Shown: positions 7,381 to 16,278 of the stretch, piece after piece
How positions within the stretch are numbered: the first letter of the stretch is position 1
How the letters are laid out: every line of letters starts with the position of its first letter
DNA from: Streptomyces sp. NRRL S-244
GTDB lineage: Bacteria > Actinomycetota > Actinomycetes > Streptomycetales > Streptomycetaceae
DNA: 64,000 nucleotides
Direction of reading: 5' to 3'
NCBI RefSeq assembly: GCF_000717915.1
Contig: NZ_JOCX01000016.1
Span: 1-64,000, forward strand
Translations under genes and position numbers: made by a program
The notes under the pieces: model-generated
Databases searched by the model: none
What the model saw: the letters and a program-made list of their open reading frames with translations, nothing else
Told to the model about the DNA's origin: nothing

Positions 7381-8405
7381 TGCTGCTGGGTGACGCAGTG
7401 GATACCGCCACCCCCGGCGAAAATCGTACGTGCGTCAACCAGCGTCACGGTCCGCTCGGGGAACAGGCCGCGGAAGATCTCGGCGGCCTCCTCGTCGCGC
7501 GGGTCGTCGAACGAGCACAGCACCACGCCGCCGTTGCACAGGTAGTGGTTGATGTAGGAGTAGTCCACCCACTCCCCGTCCTCCTCCAGCACGGTCGGCG
7601 CCGGGATCTCCACGACCTCCAGCCGCCGGCCCCGCGCGTCCGTGGAGGAGCGCAGGATGGCGGCGATGGTCTTGCAGCGCTCGTGGTCCGGGTGGGCCGG
7701 GTCGGGCTGGGTGTGGACCATCACCACGCCGGGGCGGGCGAAGGCGGCCACGATGTCCACGTGGCCCTGGGTGCCGTAGGTGCCGTAGTCGCCGGCCAGG
7801 CCGTACGGCAGCCAGATCGCCTTGGTGGTGCCGAGGTGGGCGTGGATCTCCTCCTCGACCTGCTGGCGGGTCCACTCGGGGTTGCGCCCGGCGCCCAGCT
7901 GCACGGTGTCGGTGAGGAGCACGGTGCCCTCGCCGTCGACGTGGATCGCACCGCCCTCGTTGACCAGACGGGTGCTGTACGTACGGGTGCCGGCGAGGTC
8001 CGAGACGTGCCGGGCGATCTTGGAGTCGTGCTCCCAGCGGGCCCACTCCTGGGCGCCCCAGCCGTTGAAGGTCCAGTCCACGGCGGCCAGCTCGCCGGCC
8101 TCGTTGGTGACGAAGGTCGGGCCGATGTCGCGCATCCAGGCGTCGTCGAGCTCCCGCTCCACCAGCTGTACGTCCTCGCCGACGAGTGCGCGGGCGCTCT
8201 CGGCGTCACCGGGCGAGACGACCAGGGTCACGGGCTCGTACGTGCGCACCGCGCGGGCGACGGCGCCCCAGGCCTCGCGGGCCTCGGCGAGCTCCTGCTC
8301 GTTGGTGAAGGTGGGATTGGGGCTCGGCCAGGCCATCCAGGTGCGCTCGTGGGGCGTCCACTCGGCGGGCATCCGGAAGCCGTGGTCCGTGGGCTTTGCA
8401 GTCAT
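7368..8405 (-). CDS. aguA: Agmatine deiminase
   Basis: A 345-residue enzyme of the peptidyl-arginine-deiminase-like fold, close to the usual length. Signature residues are present: WMRDIGPTF with Asp93, NEGGAIHVDGEG (149-160), GTQGHVDIV with His215, and the nucleophile Cys337 in GGGGIHCVTQQQP at the C-terminus. It converts agmatine to N-carbamoylputrescine and ammonia in the cytosol. No N-carbamoylputrescine amidase (AguB) is seen nearby. Instead the gene follows the urease-like ureC after 14 bases and precedes the TetR gene, so the three are likely co-transcribed. Confidence 0.93.
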   Translation of the reverse strand: MTAKPTDHGFRMPAEWTPHERTWMAWPSPNPTFTNEQELAEAREAWGAVARAVRTYEPVTLVVSPGDAESARALVGEDVQLVERELDDAWMRDIGPTFVTNEAGELAAVDWTFNGWGAQEWARWEHDSKIARHVSDLAGTRTYSTRLVNEGGAIHVDGEGTVLLTDTVQLGAGRNPEWTRQQVEEEIHAHLGTTKAIWLPYGLAGDYGTYGTQGHVDIVAAFARPGVVMVHTQPDPAHPDHERCKTIAAILRSSTDARGRRLEVVEIPAPTVLEEDGEWVDYSYINHYLCNGGVVLCSFDDPRDEEAAEIFRGLFPERTVTLVDARTIFAGGGGIHCVTQQQPQV

Positions 8406-8419
8406 GGCAGGGGTCCTTT

Positions 8420-10153
8420 TTACAAGAAGTACAGGCGGTTGAGGGAGACCGAGTCGGCCGCTTCGGAACGCAGCGGGTCGCCGTCGAGGGTGACGAGACC
8501 GCTGCGCGCGTCCACATCGACCGCGCCCACCCGGGAGTTGAGGAGGAGGTTCCCGGGGCCGATGCCGCGGGTGCCGCGGACGGCGACGCGGCGGCGGCGG
8601 GTCGGCATCTCGTCGCTGCCGAGGGCGGCCGCGGCGGCCGAGACGAAGGCGACGGAGATGTCGGCGGCGGTGGCGCCGTACGAGCCGAACTGCGGGCCGA
8701 GGACCAGCGGTTCGCAGGTGTCGGTGGCCGCGTTGGGGTCGCCGGTGACCCCGTACGCGGGGAAGCCGGATTTGAGGACCAGCTGGGGCTTGGCGCCGAA
8801 GAACTGGGGGCGCCACAGCACGATGTCGGCGAGCTTGCCGACCTCGATGGACCCGATCTCGTGGGCCAGGCCGTGGGCGATGGCCGGGTTGATGGTCAGC
8901 TTGGCCATGTAGCGCAGGACGCGGGCGTTGTCGTCGCCCTCGCCGTCGCCTTCGAGCGGGCCGAGCTCGCCCTTCATCTTGGCGGCCATGGCGAAGGTGC
9001 GGCGGATGGTCTCGCCGGCGCGGCCCATGCCCTGGGCGTCGGAGGAGGTGATGCCGATCGCGCCCAGGTCGTGCAGCACGTCCTCGGCGCCCATGGTGCC
9101 CGCGCGGATGCGGTCGCGGGCCATGGCGGCGTCGCCGGGGAGGTCCGGCTTGAGGTCGTGGACGGAGACGATCATGCCGTAGTGCTCGGCGACCGCGTCC
9201 CGGCCGAAGGGCAGGGTGGGGTTGGTGGAGGAGCCGATGACGTTCGGCACTCCCGCCATCTTGAGCACGTTGGGGACGTGTCCGCCGCCGCAGCCCTCGA
9301 TGTGGAAGGCGTGGATGGTGCGCCCGTCCAGCACGCGCAGGGTGTCCTCGACGGAGAGGCACTCGTTGAGGCCGTCGCTGTGCAGGGCGACCTGGACGTC
9401 GTGCTCCTCGGCGACGCGCAGCGCGGTGTCCAGGGCGCGGGTGTGCGCGCCCATGTCCTCGTGGACCTTGAAGCCGGAGGCGCCGCCCTCGGCCAGGGCC
9501 TCGACGAGCGGGGCGGCGTCCGAGGAGGAGCCGCGGGCGAGGAAGCCGATGTTGACGGGCCAGGCGTCGAAGGCGTTGAACGCGTGCTTCAGCGCCCAGG
9601 GGGAGTTGACGCCGACGCCCCAGACCGGGCCGAACTCCTGGCCGATGATCGTGGTGACGCCCGCGGCGAGCGAGGCCTCCATGACCCGCGGGGACAGCAG
9701 GTGCACGTGGGTGTCGACGGCGCCGGCGGTGGCGATCAGGCCCTCGCCGGAGACGATCGACGTGCCGGTGCCGACCACGACGTCCACCCCGTCGAGGGTG
9801 TCCGGGTTGCCGGCCCGGCCGATCGCGTGGATCCGGCCCTCGCGGATGCCGATGGACACCTTGCGGATGCCGAGGACCGCGTCGATGACCAGGACGTTGC
9901 TGATCACGACGTCGCAGGTCTCGCGGACGGCGGCGGCCTTCAGGTGCAGTCCGTCGCGGGCGGTCTTGCCGAAGCCGGCCAGGAACTCGTCGCCGGGCTT
10001 CTGGGCGTCGTACTCGACCCGGACGGTGAGCCCGGAGTCGCCGAGCCGGACCCGGTCGCCGGCGCGGGGGCCGAAGACGGAGGCGTACTCGTGGGGGTCG
10101 ATGTGCCGGCTGCCCGGCGCACAGTGGTCGCTGTGCGGAGTCTTCTTGCTCAT
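8420..10153 (-). CDS. ureC: Urease-alpha-like (UreC) amidohydrolase with altered active-site flap
   Basis: 577 residues, full UreC length. All nickel ligands align with Klebsiella UreC: His149 and His151 (THVH), carbamylatable Lys229 and His231 (FKVHEDMG), His258 (ALHSDGLNE), His284 (AFHIEG) and Asp372 (SSDAQGMGR). The mobile flap, MVCHHLD in canonical urease with its Cys and general-acid His, here reads IVSVHDLKPD (Ser330, Val331, His332). The loop after GVTT also differs (IIGQEFGPVWG). It probably remains a dinuclear metal hydrolase with a changed substrate. It overlaps ureAB by 4 bases; no ureD/E/F/G nickel-loading genes are present in the window. Confidence 0.85.
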   Translation of the reverse strand: MSKKTPHSDHCAPGSRHIDPHEYASVFGPRAGDRVRLGDSGLTVRVEYDAQKPGDEFLAGFGKTARDGLHLKAAAVRETCDVVISNVLVIDAVLGIRKVSIGIREGRIHAIGRAGNPDTLDGVDVVVGTGTSIVSGEGLIATAGAVDTHVHLLSPRVMEASLAAGVTTIIGQEFGPVWGVGVNSPWALKHAFNAFDAWPVNIGFLARGSSSDAAPLVEALAEGGASGFKVHEDMGAHTRALDTALRVAEEHDVQVALHSDGLNECLSVEDTLRVLDGRTIHAFHIEGCGGGHVPNVLKMAGVPNVIGSSTNPTLPFGRDAVAEHYGMIVSVHDLKPDLPGDAAMARDRIRAGTMGAEDVLHDLGAIGITSSDAQGMGRAGETIRRTFAMAAKMKGELGPLEGDGEGDDNARVLRYMAKLTINPAIAHGLAHEIGSIEVGKLADIVLWRPQFFGAKPQLVLKSGFPAYGVTGDPNAATDTCEPLVLGPQFGSYGATAADISVAFVSAAAAALGSDEMPTRRRRVAVRGTRGIGPGNLLLNSRVGAVDVDARSGLVTLDGDPLRSEAADSVSLNRLYFL

Positions 10154-10917
10154 GCGGAGGTTCCTCCCGCGCGCGGGCCGTCGGTGTCGGGGGCGTCGGT
10201 CCCGGCCGTATGCCCCTCCTCGGTGTCCTGGTGCGCCTCGGCGCCCAGGTAGCCGCAGGCCGCGGCGCGACGCAGGGCCTCGTCCTTGGCTCCCGGGGCG
10301 TCCAGGGGGCCGTCGACCAGCCCGGCGAAGCCGATCGCGATGCGGGCGCCGCCGATGGGGACGAGGCCGACCTCGGCCTCGCCGTGCGGGTCGAACCGTA
10401 CGGACGAGCCCGCGGGCACGCACAGCCGCATGCCGTAGGCCGCGGCGCGGTCGAAGTCGAGGCGGGGGTTGGCCTCGAAGAAATGGAAGTGGGAGGTGAC
10501 GCTCACCGGCACGGAGGCCGTGTTGCGCACGTGCAGGTGCAGCGCCGGCTCCGGCTGGGGGGCGCCCGGGCCGGGTACGACCGCTCCCGGGGCGTCCTCG
10601 CCGAGCGGCACCGCGCCCCGGATCGGGGCCGAGACCACCGCGAGGCGGGAGCCGTCGTCGAAGACGGCCTCCACGTGCACCTCGGTGACCACGTCGGCGA
10701 CGCCGGGCAGCACATCGGCCGGGCCCAGCACGCTGCGGGCCTCCTCGACGGCCTCCGCGAGCCGCTTGCCGTCGCGCGCGGCCTCGCAGACCGTGTCCGC
10801 GATGAGCGCGGTGGCCTCCGGGACGTTGAGCTTGAGTCCGCGGCCCCTGCGGGCCCTGGCCAGTTCCGCGGCGCTGCGCAGCAGCAGCCGGTCGCGCTCC
10901 GTAGGGGTCAGCCGCAC
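10150..10917 (-). CDS. ureAB: Fused urease gamma/beta-like subunit (UreAB)
   Basis: A 255-residue fusion starting at GTG. Residues 1-100 are UreA-like (LTPTERDRLLL, ARRGRGLKLN, DVLPGVADVV) and about 105-225 UreB-like (VTSHFHFFEANPRLDFDRAAAYGMRL, then GFAGLVDGPLD). The C-terminal about 30 residues are Asp/Thr/Gly-rich and likely disordered. Fused gamma-beta subunits are known in Helicobacter ureases. The stop overlaps the ureC start (ATGA), implying translational coupling. Most Streptomyces carry a separate canonical ureABCFGD cluster, so this is probably a second, divergent locus. Upstream lies a shared divergent control region with the NCS1 permease. Confidence 0.85.
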   Translation of the reverse strand: MRLTPTERDRLLLRSAAELARARRGRGLKLNVPEATALIADTVCEAARDGKRLAEAVEEARSVLGPADVLPGVADVVTEVHVEAVFDDGSRLAVVSAPIRGAVPLGEDAPGAVVPGPGAPQPEPALHLHVRNTASVPVSVTSHFHFFEANPRLDFDRAAAYGMRLCVPAGSSVRFDPHGEAEVGLVPIGGARIAIGFAGLVDGPLDAPGAKDEALRRAAACGYLGAEAHQDTEEGHTAGTDAPDTDGPRAGGTSA

Positions 10918-10945
10918 GCCGATCCACCACCTTTTGAGTCGATGG

Positions 10946-11031
10946 GTTAGAGCATCACTCTAACTCTTCATTTCTCCGCAATGAAGCATTGACCTGGGAC
11001 CAGGGGTTAGGTCACATTGAGTGTCGCTCAA
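10946..11031. promoter_or_regulatory. Divergent control region with three inverted repeats (ureAB / NCS1 permease)
   Basis: Between the divergent starts at 10917 and 11074 lie GTTAGAG-N5-CTCTAAC (10946-10964), TGACCT-N13-AGGTCA (10990-11014) and TTGAG-N5-CTCAA (11017-11031). The local sequence is AT-richer than its surroundings. These are candidate operators coordinating urease-like and permease genes; the nearby TetR is one possible binder. Confidence 0.55.
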
Positions 11032-11073
11032 ACACATGCGAACCACCCCCCGCCCTGCCAAGGGAGTCCCCCC

Positions 11074-12513
11074 ATGCCCATCGAACAGCGCGGAGTCGAC
11101 ACCATCCCCGAGGAGGAGCGGACGAGCGGTCCCCGTGACCTGATCTCGATCCTGCTCGGCTCCAATCTCTGCCTCGGCGTGATCGTGTTCGGCTGGCTGC
11201 CCCCGTCCTTCGGACTGGGTCTGTGGCCCTCGGTCACCGCCATCGTGACCGGCACGCTCGTCGGCATCGCCTTCACCGCGCCGCTGGCGCTGGTGTCCCT
11301 GCGCACGGCGACCAACCTCTCCACCTCCAGCGGCGCCCAGTTCGGCGTCCGCGGCCGGCTCGTCGGCTCGGTCGTCGGCCTGCTGCTCTCGCTCGGCTAC
11401 ACCGCCCTCACCCTGTGGATCGGCGGCGACGTGATGGTCGGCGTCCTCTCCCGGCTCACCGGGCTGCCGGACACCGGCGTCTCGCGGGCCGTCATGTACG
11501 GGGTACTGGCCGCCTGTACCGTCGTCGGGGCCGTCTTCGGCTACCGGCTTCTGCTGCGCATGAGCAAGGTGCTCTCCATCGGCATGGTGATCCTGCTCGC
11601 CGTCGGCCTCTTCGCCTACGCCCCCGACTTCACCACCGCCGCCCCGCCGCAGACCTCGTACCTGCTCGGCTCCTTCTGGCCGACCTGGCTGCTCGCCGCC
11701 GTCGCCGCCGGGCTCAGCGGGCCCGTCGCCTTCATCACCCTGCTCGGCGACTACACCCGCTACATCTCCCCCCGCAAGCACGGCTCCCGCAAGGTGTTCT
11801 GGTCCACGGCCCTCGGCCTGCTGATCGGCCTGCTGATCCCGCAGCTGTTCGGCACCTACACCGCGCTCGCCGCCAAGGCCGGGACCGACTACGCCGGGCC
11901 CCTCGTCGAGGCCGCGCCGTTCTGGTACCTGCTGCCGCTGCTCGCCGCCGCCGCGGCCGGCTCGGTGGGCAACGCCGGGCTGATGCTCTACTCCATGGGC
12001 CTCGACCTCGACGCCATCGTGCCCAGGGCCACGCGCGCCAAGGCCACGCTGGTCGCCGCCGCCGTGGCCACCGCGTTCGTCTTCATCGGCTCCTTCGAGT
12101 GGGACGTGCAGTCCGCGATGACCTCGTTCGTCCTGCTGCTGACCGCGATCGGCACCCCCTGGGCCGTGATCACCCTGATCGGCTACGTCCGCTGCCGCGG
12201 GCAGTACGACGCCGACGCGCTCCAGGTCTTCAACCGCCGTTCGGTGGGCGGGATCTACTGGTACCGCGCCGGCTGGAACGTGGCCGCCACCGTCTCCTGG
12301 GCCGTGGGCGCCGCAGTCGGCCTGCTCGCCGTGACCACCCCGTTCTACGAGGGCCCGCTGCTCGCCCTGACCGGCGGGGTGGACTGCTCCTTCGTCCTGT
12401 CCGGCCTGGCCGGCGGCCTGGTCTACACGGCCTTGACACTGCGGACCGCGAGCACGGCCGCACCCGCCGGCGCGAGCGAGGCCGCGGGCAAGGTGGCGGT
12501 CGCCGTCGACTGA
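11074..12513 (+). CDS. NCS1-family purine/pyrimidine/allantoin-type permease
   Basis: About 479 residues with some 12 hydrophobic helices, typical of the nucleobase:cation symporter-1 family. An N-terminal cytosolic segment precedes GPRDLISILLGSNLCLG, and helices run to the C-terminus. The start at 11074 is chosen because AAGGGAG lies 7 bases upstream; an upstream in-frame ATG at 11017 falls within the operator region. Substrates in the family include cytosine, uracil, allantoin, hydantoins and pyridoxine, and cannot be fixed here. Divergent placement next to the urease-like genes suggests import of a nitrogen compound whose breakdown feeds that pathway. A very strong hairpin follows. Confidence 0.88.
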   Translation: MPIEQRGVDTIPEEERTSGPRDLISILLGSNLCLGVIVFGWLPPSFGLGLWPSVTAIVTGTLVGIAFTAPLALVSLRTATNLSTSSGAQFGVRGRLVGSVVGLLLSLGYTALTLWIGGDVMVGVLSRLTGLPDTGVSRAVMYGVLAACTVVGAVFGYRLLLRMSKVLSIGMVILLAVGLFAYAPDFTTAAPPQTSYLLGSFWPTWLLAAVAAGLSGPVAFITLLGDYTRYISPRKHGSRKVFWSTALGLLIGLLIPQLFGTYTALAAKAGTDYAGPLVEAAPFWYLLPLLAAAAAGSVGNAGLMLYSMGLDLDAIVPRATRAKATLVAAAVATAFVFIGSFEWDVQSAMTSFVLLLTAIGTPWAVITLIGYVRCRGQYDADALQVFNRRSVGGIYWYRAGWNVAATVSWAVGAAVGLLAVTTPFYEGPLLALTGGVDCSFVLSGLAGGLVYTALTLRTASTAAPAGASEAAGKVAVAVD

Positions 12514-12539
12514 CGGCGGACGCCGGGAGCGGTGCACGG

Positions 12540-12575
12540 CGCGGGCCCCGGGGGGACGTCCCCCCGGGGCCCGCG
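12540..12575. terminator. Strong hairpin after the NCS1 permease gene
   Basis: Perfect 16-bp inverted repeat (12540-12555 with 12560-12575) around an ACGT loop, between the convergent permease and lipoprotein genes. No T-tract, as often in Streptomyces. Confidence 0.75.
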
Positions 12576-12593
12576 TGGCGTCGCCGCCGCCCG

Positions 12594-13028
12594 CTAACGG
12601 CAGTTGTTGGCGGTCGTCGCCTGGGTGGCCGCGGTGTCCAGCGCCTGGATCTGCGGCTGGAGCTGGGTGACCGCGTCCTTGCCGGTGGTGTCGCCCGGCA
12701 GGGCCTCGTAGGCCTTCTTCAGGTTCTCCGCGGCCGACGTCACGGCGTCCTTCTCGGCCGACTTCAGTGCCGAGGAGTTCTCCTTGACGTTCTTCCAGTC
12801 GGTCTGGACCGCGTCGTACGCCGATTTCAGCTGGTCCTTGGTGGCCGTGGCCGGGTTCAGCGCCTTGAGCGCGGCGTTGTCCGACTTCAGCTGGACCAGG
12901 TTGGTGCACAGCGCGGCGCTGGCCGACGAGGCTGCCTCCTCCGGCGTCGCGTTGTCGTCGCTGGAGCATGCCGAGGCGCCGAGTACCGCGGCCGCGCAGA
13001 GCAGGCCGGAGGCAACGAACCGCTTCAT
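12594..13028 (-). CDS. Small secreted lipoprotein, function unknown
   Basis: 144 residues. The start at 13028 is chosen because it begins the signal peptide MKRFVASGLLCAAAVLGASAC with lipobox LGASAC, so the mature protein should be lipid-anchored on the outer face of the membrane. The mature part is helical and Ala/Lys/Thr-rich (KALNPATATKDQLKSAYDAV, then ENLKKAYEALPGDT), suggesting a helical bundle. It ends NNCR, so a second Cys (with the one in SAALCTNL) could form a disulfide. Family not recognised. Confidence 0.75.
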   Translation of the reverse strand: MKRFVASGLLCAAAVLGASACSSDDNATPEEAASSASAALCTNLVQLKSDNAALKALNPATATKDQLKSAYDAVQTDWKNVKENSSALKSAEKDAVTSAAENLKKAYEALPGDTTGKDAVTQLQPQIQALDTAATQATTANNCR

Positions 13029-13421
13029 GGGGATCCGCCTTCCCGCCGGCTTCGACGGCCGGCGCACGTGAGATTCACCCCGGTGGGGGCGCGCCGTGCC
13101 GCTCGGAGCCGGTGTCCGGCGCCGCATCGGCAGGCGCGATCAACGTCGCATGCCGGTACGCCCACCGCATCTCCGTACGGACCGGACCCGCGCGCCGGCA
13201 CCGGGCGGCGCGCGGGGCCGCGAGGCATGCGGGCCCCGCCTCGGGAGGGCCGCCGCGCCGGTGGCGGGCGACGGCGCGGAACACTTCCCGGCGTACCCCC
13301 GTACGGGTGGCACGAACGGGTGCGCCGGCCCGCCCCCACGGCCCGGCGGACCGGGTCCCGGACACACGAAGAGGCCCCGGCCTCCCGGCCGGGACCTCGT
13401 CGTGACGTGCGGCGCCGCGGA
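13029..13421. other. Intergenic stretch without a supportable gene
   Basis: About 390 bases between the lipoprotein and ilvE, both on the minus strand. Several short frames are open on both strands, but none has a ribosome site, a recognisable protein or a consistent third-position GC pattern. Only the ilvE terminator near its end is supported. Confidence 0.6.
13371..13398 (-). terminator. Terminator downstream of ilvE
   Basis: 12-bp stem with one mismatch (13371-13382 with 13387-13398), loop TCCC, 24 bases beyond the ilvE stop. Confidence 0.65.
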
Positions 13422-14507
13422 CTAGCCGAGCGGGTGCATCCAGCCGTGGGTGTCGGCGGTGCGGCCGGTCTGGAGCTCCAGCAGCGCCTTGCGGAGCTTC
13501 ATGGTGACCTCGCCGGGCTCGCCGGTGCCCTGGGTCCAGTCGGCGCGCTCGGACTTGACCGAGCCGACCGGGGTGATGACGGCGGCGGTGCCGCAGGCGA
13601 ACACCTCGGTCAGGGTGCCGTTCTCGTTGTCGCGCTTCCAGTCCTCGGTGGAGATACGTCCCTCCTCGGCGGTGTAGCCGAGGTCGCGGGCGATGGTGAG
13701 GAGGGAGTCGCGGGTGATGCCCGGCAGGAGCGAGCCGGTCAGCTCGGGGGTGACGATCCGGTCGCCGTACACGAAGTACAGGTTCATGCCCCCCATCTCC
13801 TCGATCCAGCGGTGCTCGACGGCGTCGAGCCAGACCACCTGGTCGCAGCCGTGCTCGGCGGCCTGGGCCTGGGCGACGAGGGAGGCCGCGTAGTTGCCGC
13901 CGGTCTTGGCCGCGCCCGTACCGCCCTTGACGGCGCGGACGTACTCCTCGGAGAGCCAGACGGAGACGGGCTTGACGCCGCCGGGGAAGTACGCGCCGGC
14001 GGGCGAGGCGATGACCATGAAGAGGAACTCGTTGGCCGGGCGGACGCCGAGGCCGACCTCGGAGGCGAACATGAACGGCCGCAGGTACAGGGAGGCCTCG
14101 CCGGAGGAGGGCACCCAGGCGCTGTCCTGCTTGATGAGCGCGTCGCAGGCCTCGATGAAGAGGTCGGCCGGCAGCTCCGGCATCGCCATGCGGCGGGCGG
14201 AGGCCTGGAAACGCTCGGCGTTGGCCAGCGGGCGGAACGTGGCGACGGTGCCGTCGGGCTGGCGGTAGGCCTTGAGGCCCTCGAAGATCGTCTGCGCGTA
14301 GTGCAGGGTCATGTTCGCCGGGTCGATCGACAGCGGCGCGTACGGGACCAGCTCGGCATCGTGCCAGCCGCGGCCTTCGGTCCACTTGATCGTCACCATG
14401 TGGTCGGTGAAGTGGCGGCCGAAGCCGGGGCTGGCCAGGATCGCCTCGCGCTCCGCATCGGACAGCGGGTTCGAGGAGGGCTTGAGCTCGATCGTGGGCG
14501 TCGTCAT
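13422..14507 (-). CDS. ilvE: Branched-chain amino acid aminotransferase
   Basis: 361 residues, fold-type IV PLP aminotransferase of the long actinobacterial IlvE class. Landmarks include [18 protein letters not shown] (substrate entry), [18 protein letters not shown] (region of the PLP Schiff-base Lys), [20 protein letters not shown] and [15 protein letters not shown] (PLP phosphate site). It catalyses the last step of Leu, Ile and Val synthesis and the first step of their breakdown, which feeds branched fatty-acid starters. The start at 14507 ([10 protein letters not shown]) fits the family; a longer frame to 14582 has no support. It stands next to leuB on the same strand, separated by leuB's terminator. 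Confidence 0.95.
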   Translation of the reverse strand: MTTPTIELKPSSNPLSDAEREAILASPGFGRHFTDHMVTIKWTEGRGWHDAELVPYAPLSIDPANMTLHYAQTIFEGLKAYRQPDGTVATFRPLANAERFQASARRMAMPELPADLFIEACDALIKQDSAWVPSSGEASLYLRPFMFASEVGLGVRPANEFLFMVIASPAGAYFPGGVKPVSVWLSEEYVRAVKGGTGAAKTGGNYAASLVAQAQAAEHGCDQVVWLDAVEHRWIEEMGGMNLYFVYGDRIVTPELTGSLLPGITRDSLLTIARDLGYTAEEGRISTEDWKRDNENGTLTEVFACGTAAVITPVGSVKSERADWTQGTGEPGEVTMKLRKALLELQTGRTADTHGWMHPLG

Positions 14508-14693
14508 GAGTGCTTGTCCTTCACCGGTTTCGTAGGGCGGACCGCGCTCACGGCGTACCAGGACGTCCGAGCTTCCCCGCATTCCGCGGTCTCGCGTTCG
14601 ATTATCGCGCGCGAGGTGCCTTCGGAGAAGCGGGGTGAAGCGGAGTGAATGCGGCCCAGGGGAGATGGTGGCACCCGGGGCCGCACAGGAAAA

Positions 14694-14728
14694 GCCGCCG
14701 GGTGCGTGCGTACGCGCGACCCGGCGGC
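14694..14728 (-). terminator. Terminator downstream of leuB
   Basis: Perfect 10-bp stem GCCGCCGGGT (14694-14703) with ACCCGGCGGC (14719-14728); read from leuB it is followed by TTTTCC. Confidence 0.75.
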
Positions 14729-14750
14729 TTCCTGAGGTGGAGCTGCCGGG

Positions 14751-15791
14751 TCAGCCGGCTACTCGGGCGGCGAGCGCGTCGCCGATCTGCTCGGTGCTGC
14801 GGAAGGTCCCGTCGCGCTCCGCGAGGTCGGCGCAGACGGCGTCCTCGATGCGGGCGGCCTGGGCTTCGTGGCCGAGGTGGCGCAGCAGGAGGGCGACCGA
14901 GAGGATCGTCGCGGTCGGGTCGGCCTTGCCGGTGCCGGCGATGTCCGGGGCCGAGCCGTGGACCGGCTCGAACATGGACGGGAAGGTGCCGGTCGGGTTG
15001 ATGTTCCCGGAGGCGGCGAGGCCGATTCCGCCGGTCACGGCGGCGGCCAGGTCGGTGAGGATGTCACCGAAGAGGTTGTCCGTGACGATGACGTCGAAGC
15101 GCTCGGGCTGCGTGACGAAGAAGATCGTCGCGGCGTCGACGTGCAGGTAGTCGGTGGTGACCTCGGGGTACTCCTGGCCGACCTTGTCGAAGATGTTCTT
15201 CCACATGTGGCCCGCGTACACGAGGACGTTGTTCTTGTGGACCAGCGTCAGCTTCTTGCGGGGACGGGCGTTGGCCCGCTCGTACGCGTCACGCACGACG
15301 CGCTCCACGCCGTACGCGGTGTTGATGCTGACCTCGGTGGCCACCTCGGCGGGCGTACCGGTGCGCAGGCTGCCGCCGTTGCCGGTGTACGGGCCCTCGG
15401 TGCCCTCGCGGACCACGACGAAGTCGATCTCCGGACGGCCGGCGAGCGGGGTGGCCGTGTTGGGGAAGAGCTTCGACGGGCGCAGGTTGATGAAGTGGTC
15501 GAAGGCGAAGCGGAGCTTCAGCAGCAGGCCGCGCTCCAGCACACCGGACGGCACCGACGGGTCGCCGATGGCGCCCAGCAGGATCGCGTCGTGGTGCTTG
15601 AGAGCCTCCAGTTCCGCGTCCGGGAGGGTCTCACCGGTGCGGTGCCAGCGCTGGGCGCCGAGGTCGTACTCCTTGGTCTCCAGCTTCACATCCTGGGGCA
15701 GGACCGCGGTAAGGACCTTGAGGCCCTGAGCCACGACTTCCTGGCCGATGCCATCACCGGGGATCACTGCGAGATTGATGCTGGTCGACAT
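14751..15791 (-). CDS. leuB: 3-isopropylmalate dehydrogenase
   Basis: 346 residues. Start at [19 protein letters not shown] (15791), the usual N-terminus. It oxidatively decarboxylates 3-isopropylmalate to 2-ketoisocaproate with NAD in leucine synthesis. Visible are the isopropylmalate-binding arginines around [20 protein letters not shown], the metal-binding [12 protein letters not shown] and the NAD-binding loop [20 protein letters not shown]. Length and sequence match the shorter actinobacterial LeuB. Another 36 bases upstream are open, but [12 protein letters not shown] is unlike LeuB and lacks a ribosome site. Confidence 0.95.
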   Translation of the reverse strand: MSTSINLAVIPGDGIGQEVVAQGLKVLTAVLPQDVKLETKEYDLGAQRWHRTGETLPDAELEALKHHDAILLGAIGDPSVPSGVLERGLLLKLRFAFDHFINLRPSKLFPNTATPLAGRPEIDFVVVREGTEGPYTGNGGSLRTGTPAEVATEVSINTAYGVERVVRDAYERANARPRKKLTLVHKNNVLVYAGHMWKNIFDKVGQEYPEVTTDYLHVDAATIFFVTQPERFDVIVTDNLFGDILTDLAAAVTGGIGLAASGNINPTGTFPSMFEPVHGSAPDIAGTGKADPTATILSVALLLRHLGHEAQAARIEDAVCADLAERDGTFRSTEQIGDALAARVAG

Positions 15792-15888
15792 GTCGGAACC
15801 GTACTCCCTGTCCCAGCCCTCAGACATCTTGCGTCCACCATGTGGACCAAGGGTTCGGGCGCAAGAGGTCCGGGGCGCCGGGAATCGC

Positions 15889-16017
15889 TCAGTGGCCGGT
15901 CGAGCCGCCGTTGTCCCGGCGGTCGAGGGCGCGCTGGAGGGCGGCCGCTGCGTTCTTGCGGTCGGCGTCGGCCGTGGAGGAGTGGCGGACGCGGCGGGCT
16001 GCGGTGGATGCGGTCAT
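15889..16017 (-). CDS. Small basic protein of 42 residues, conserved-looking
   Basis: A short frame with start 16017, stop TGA and a perfect AAGGAG 11 bases before the ATG. The protein begins [18 protein letters not shown] and continues [18 protein letters not shown], an amphipathic helix. Codon third positions are almost all G or C, as in neighbouring real genes. It lies between leuB and the LysR gene on the same strand. Function unknown; it may be a small regulatory or ribosome-associated protein, but nothing in the sequence decides this. Confidence 0.6.
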   Translation of the reverse strand: MTASTAARRVRHSSTADADRKNAAAALQRALDRRDNGGSTGH

Positions 16018-16278
16018 GGTGATCGACTCCTTGAGATCACGGCGTGGCGGGGCCACGGATGAGGGGTTCCTTCAAGGCGCCGGAAGAGGCGGGGAGCGAT
16101 GCGCGGCAGGGGTTGCCTGCCCAAGGGCGCGCGCTCTCGACCGCCATTCGCCGGATCGGCGAGACGTTCGGCTTCTACAAAGCTAGGGCAGCTCCCGTTG
16201 TATGTCTCCGCAATTAGTCGGGCTTCCTACTATCTGAGACGGACAGCCCCTCGGAAGGCCGCTTCCCCGGCCTCCGAT

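Noticed and set aside
7368..9362. Single long minus-strand open frame joining aguA to sequence within ureC
   Set aside because: The part beyond 8405 is an out-of-frame shadow of ureC; aguA starts at 8405 with a normal N-terminus.
13029..13421. Short frames on both strands between the lipoprotein gene and ilvE
   Set aside because: No ribosome site or recognisable protein and no consistent third-position GC bias; treated as intergenic.
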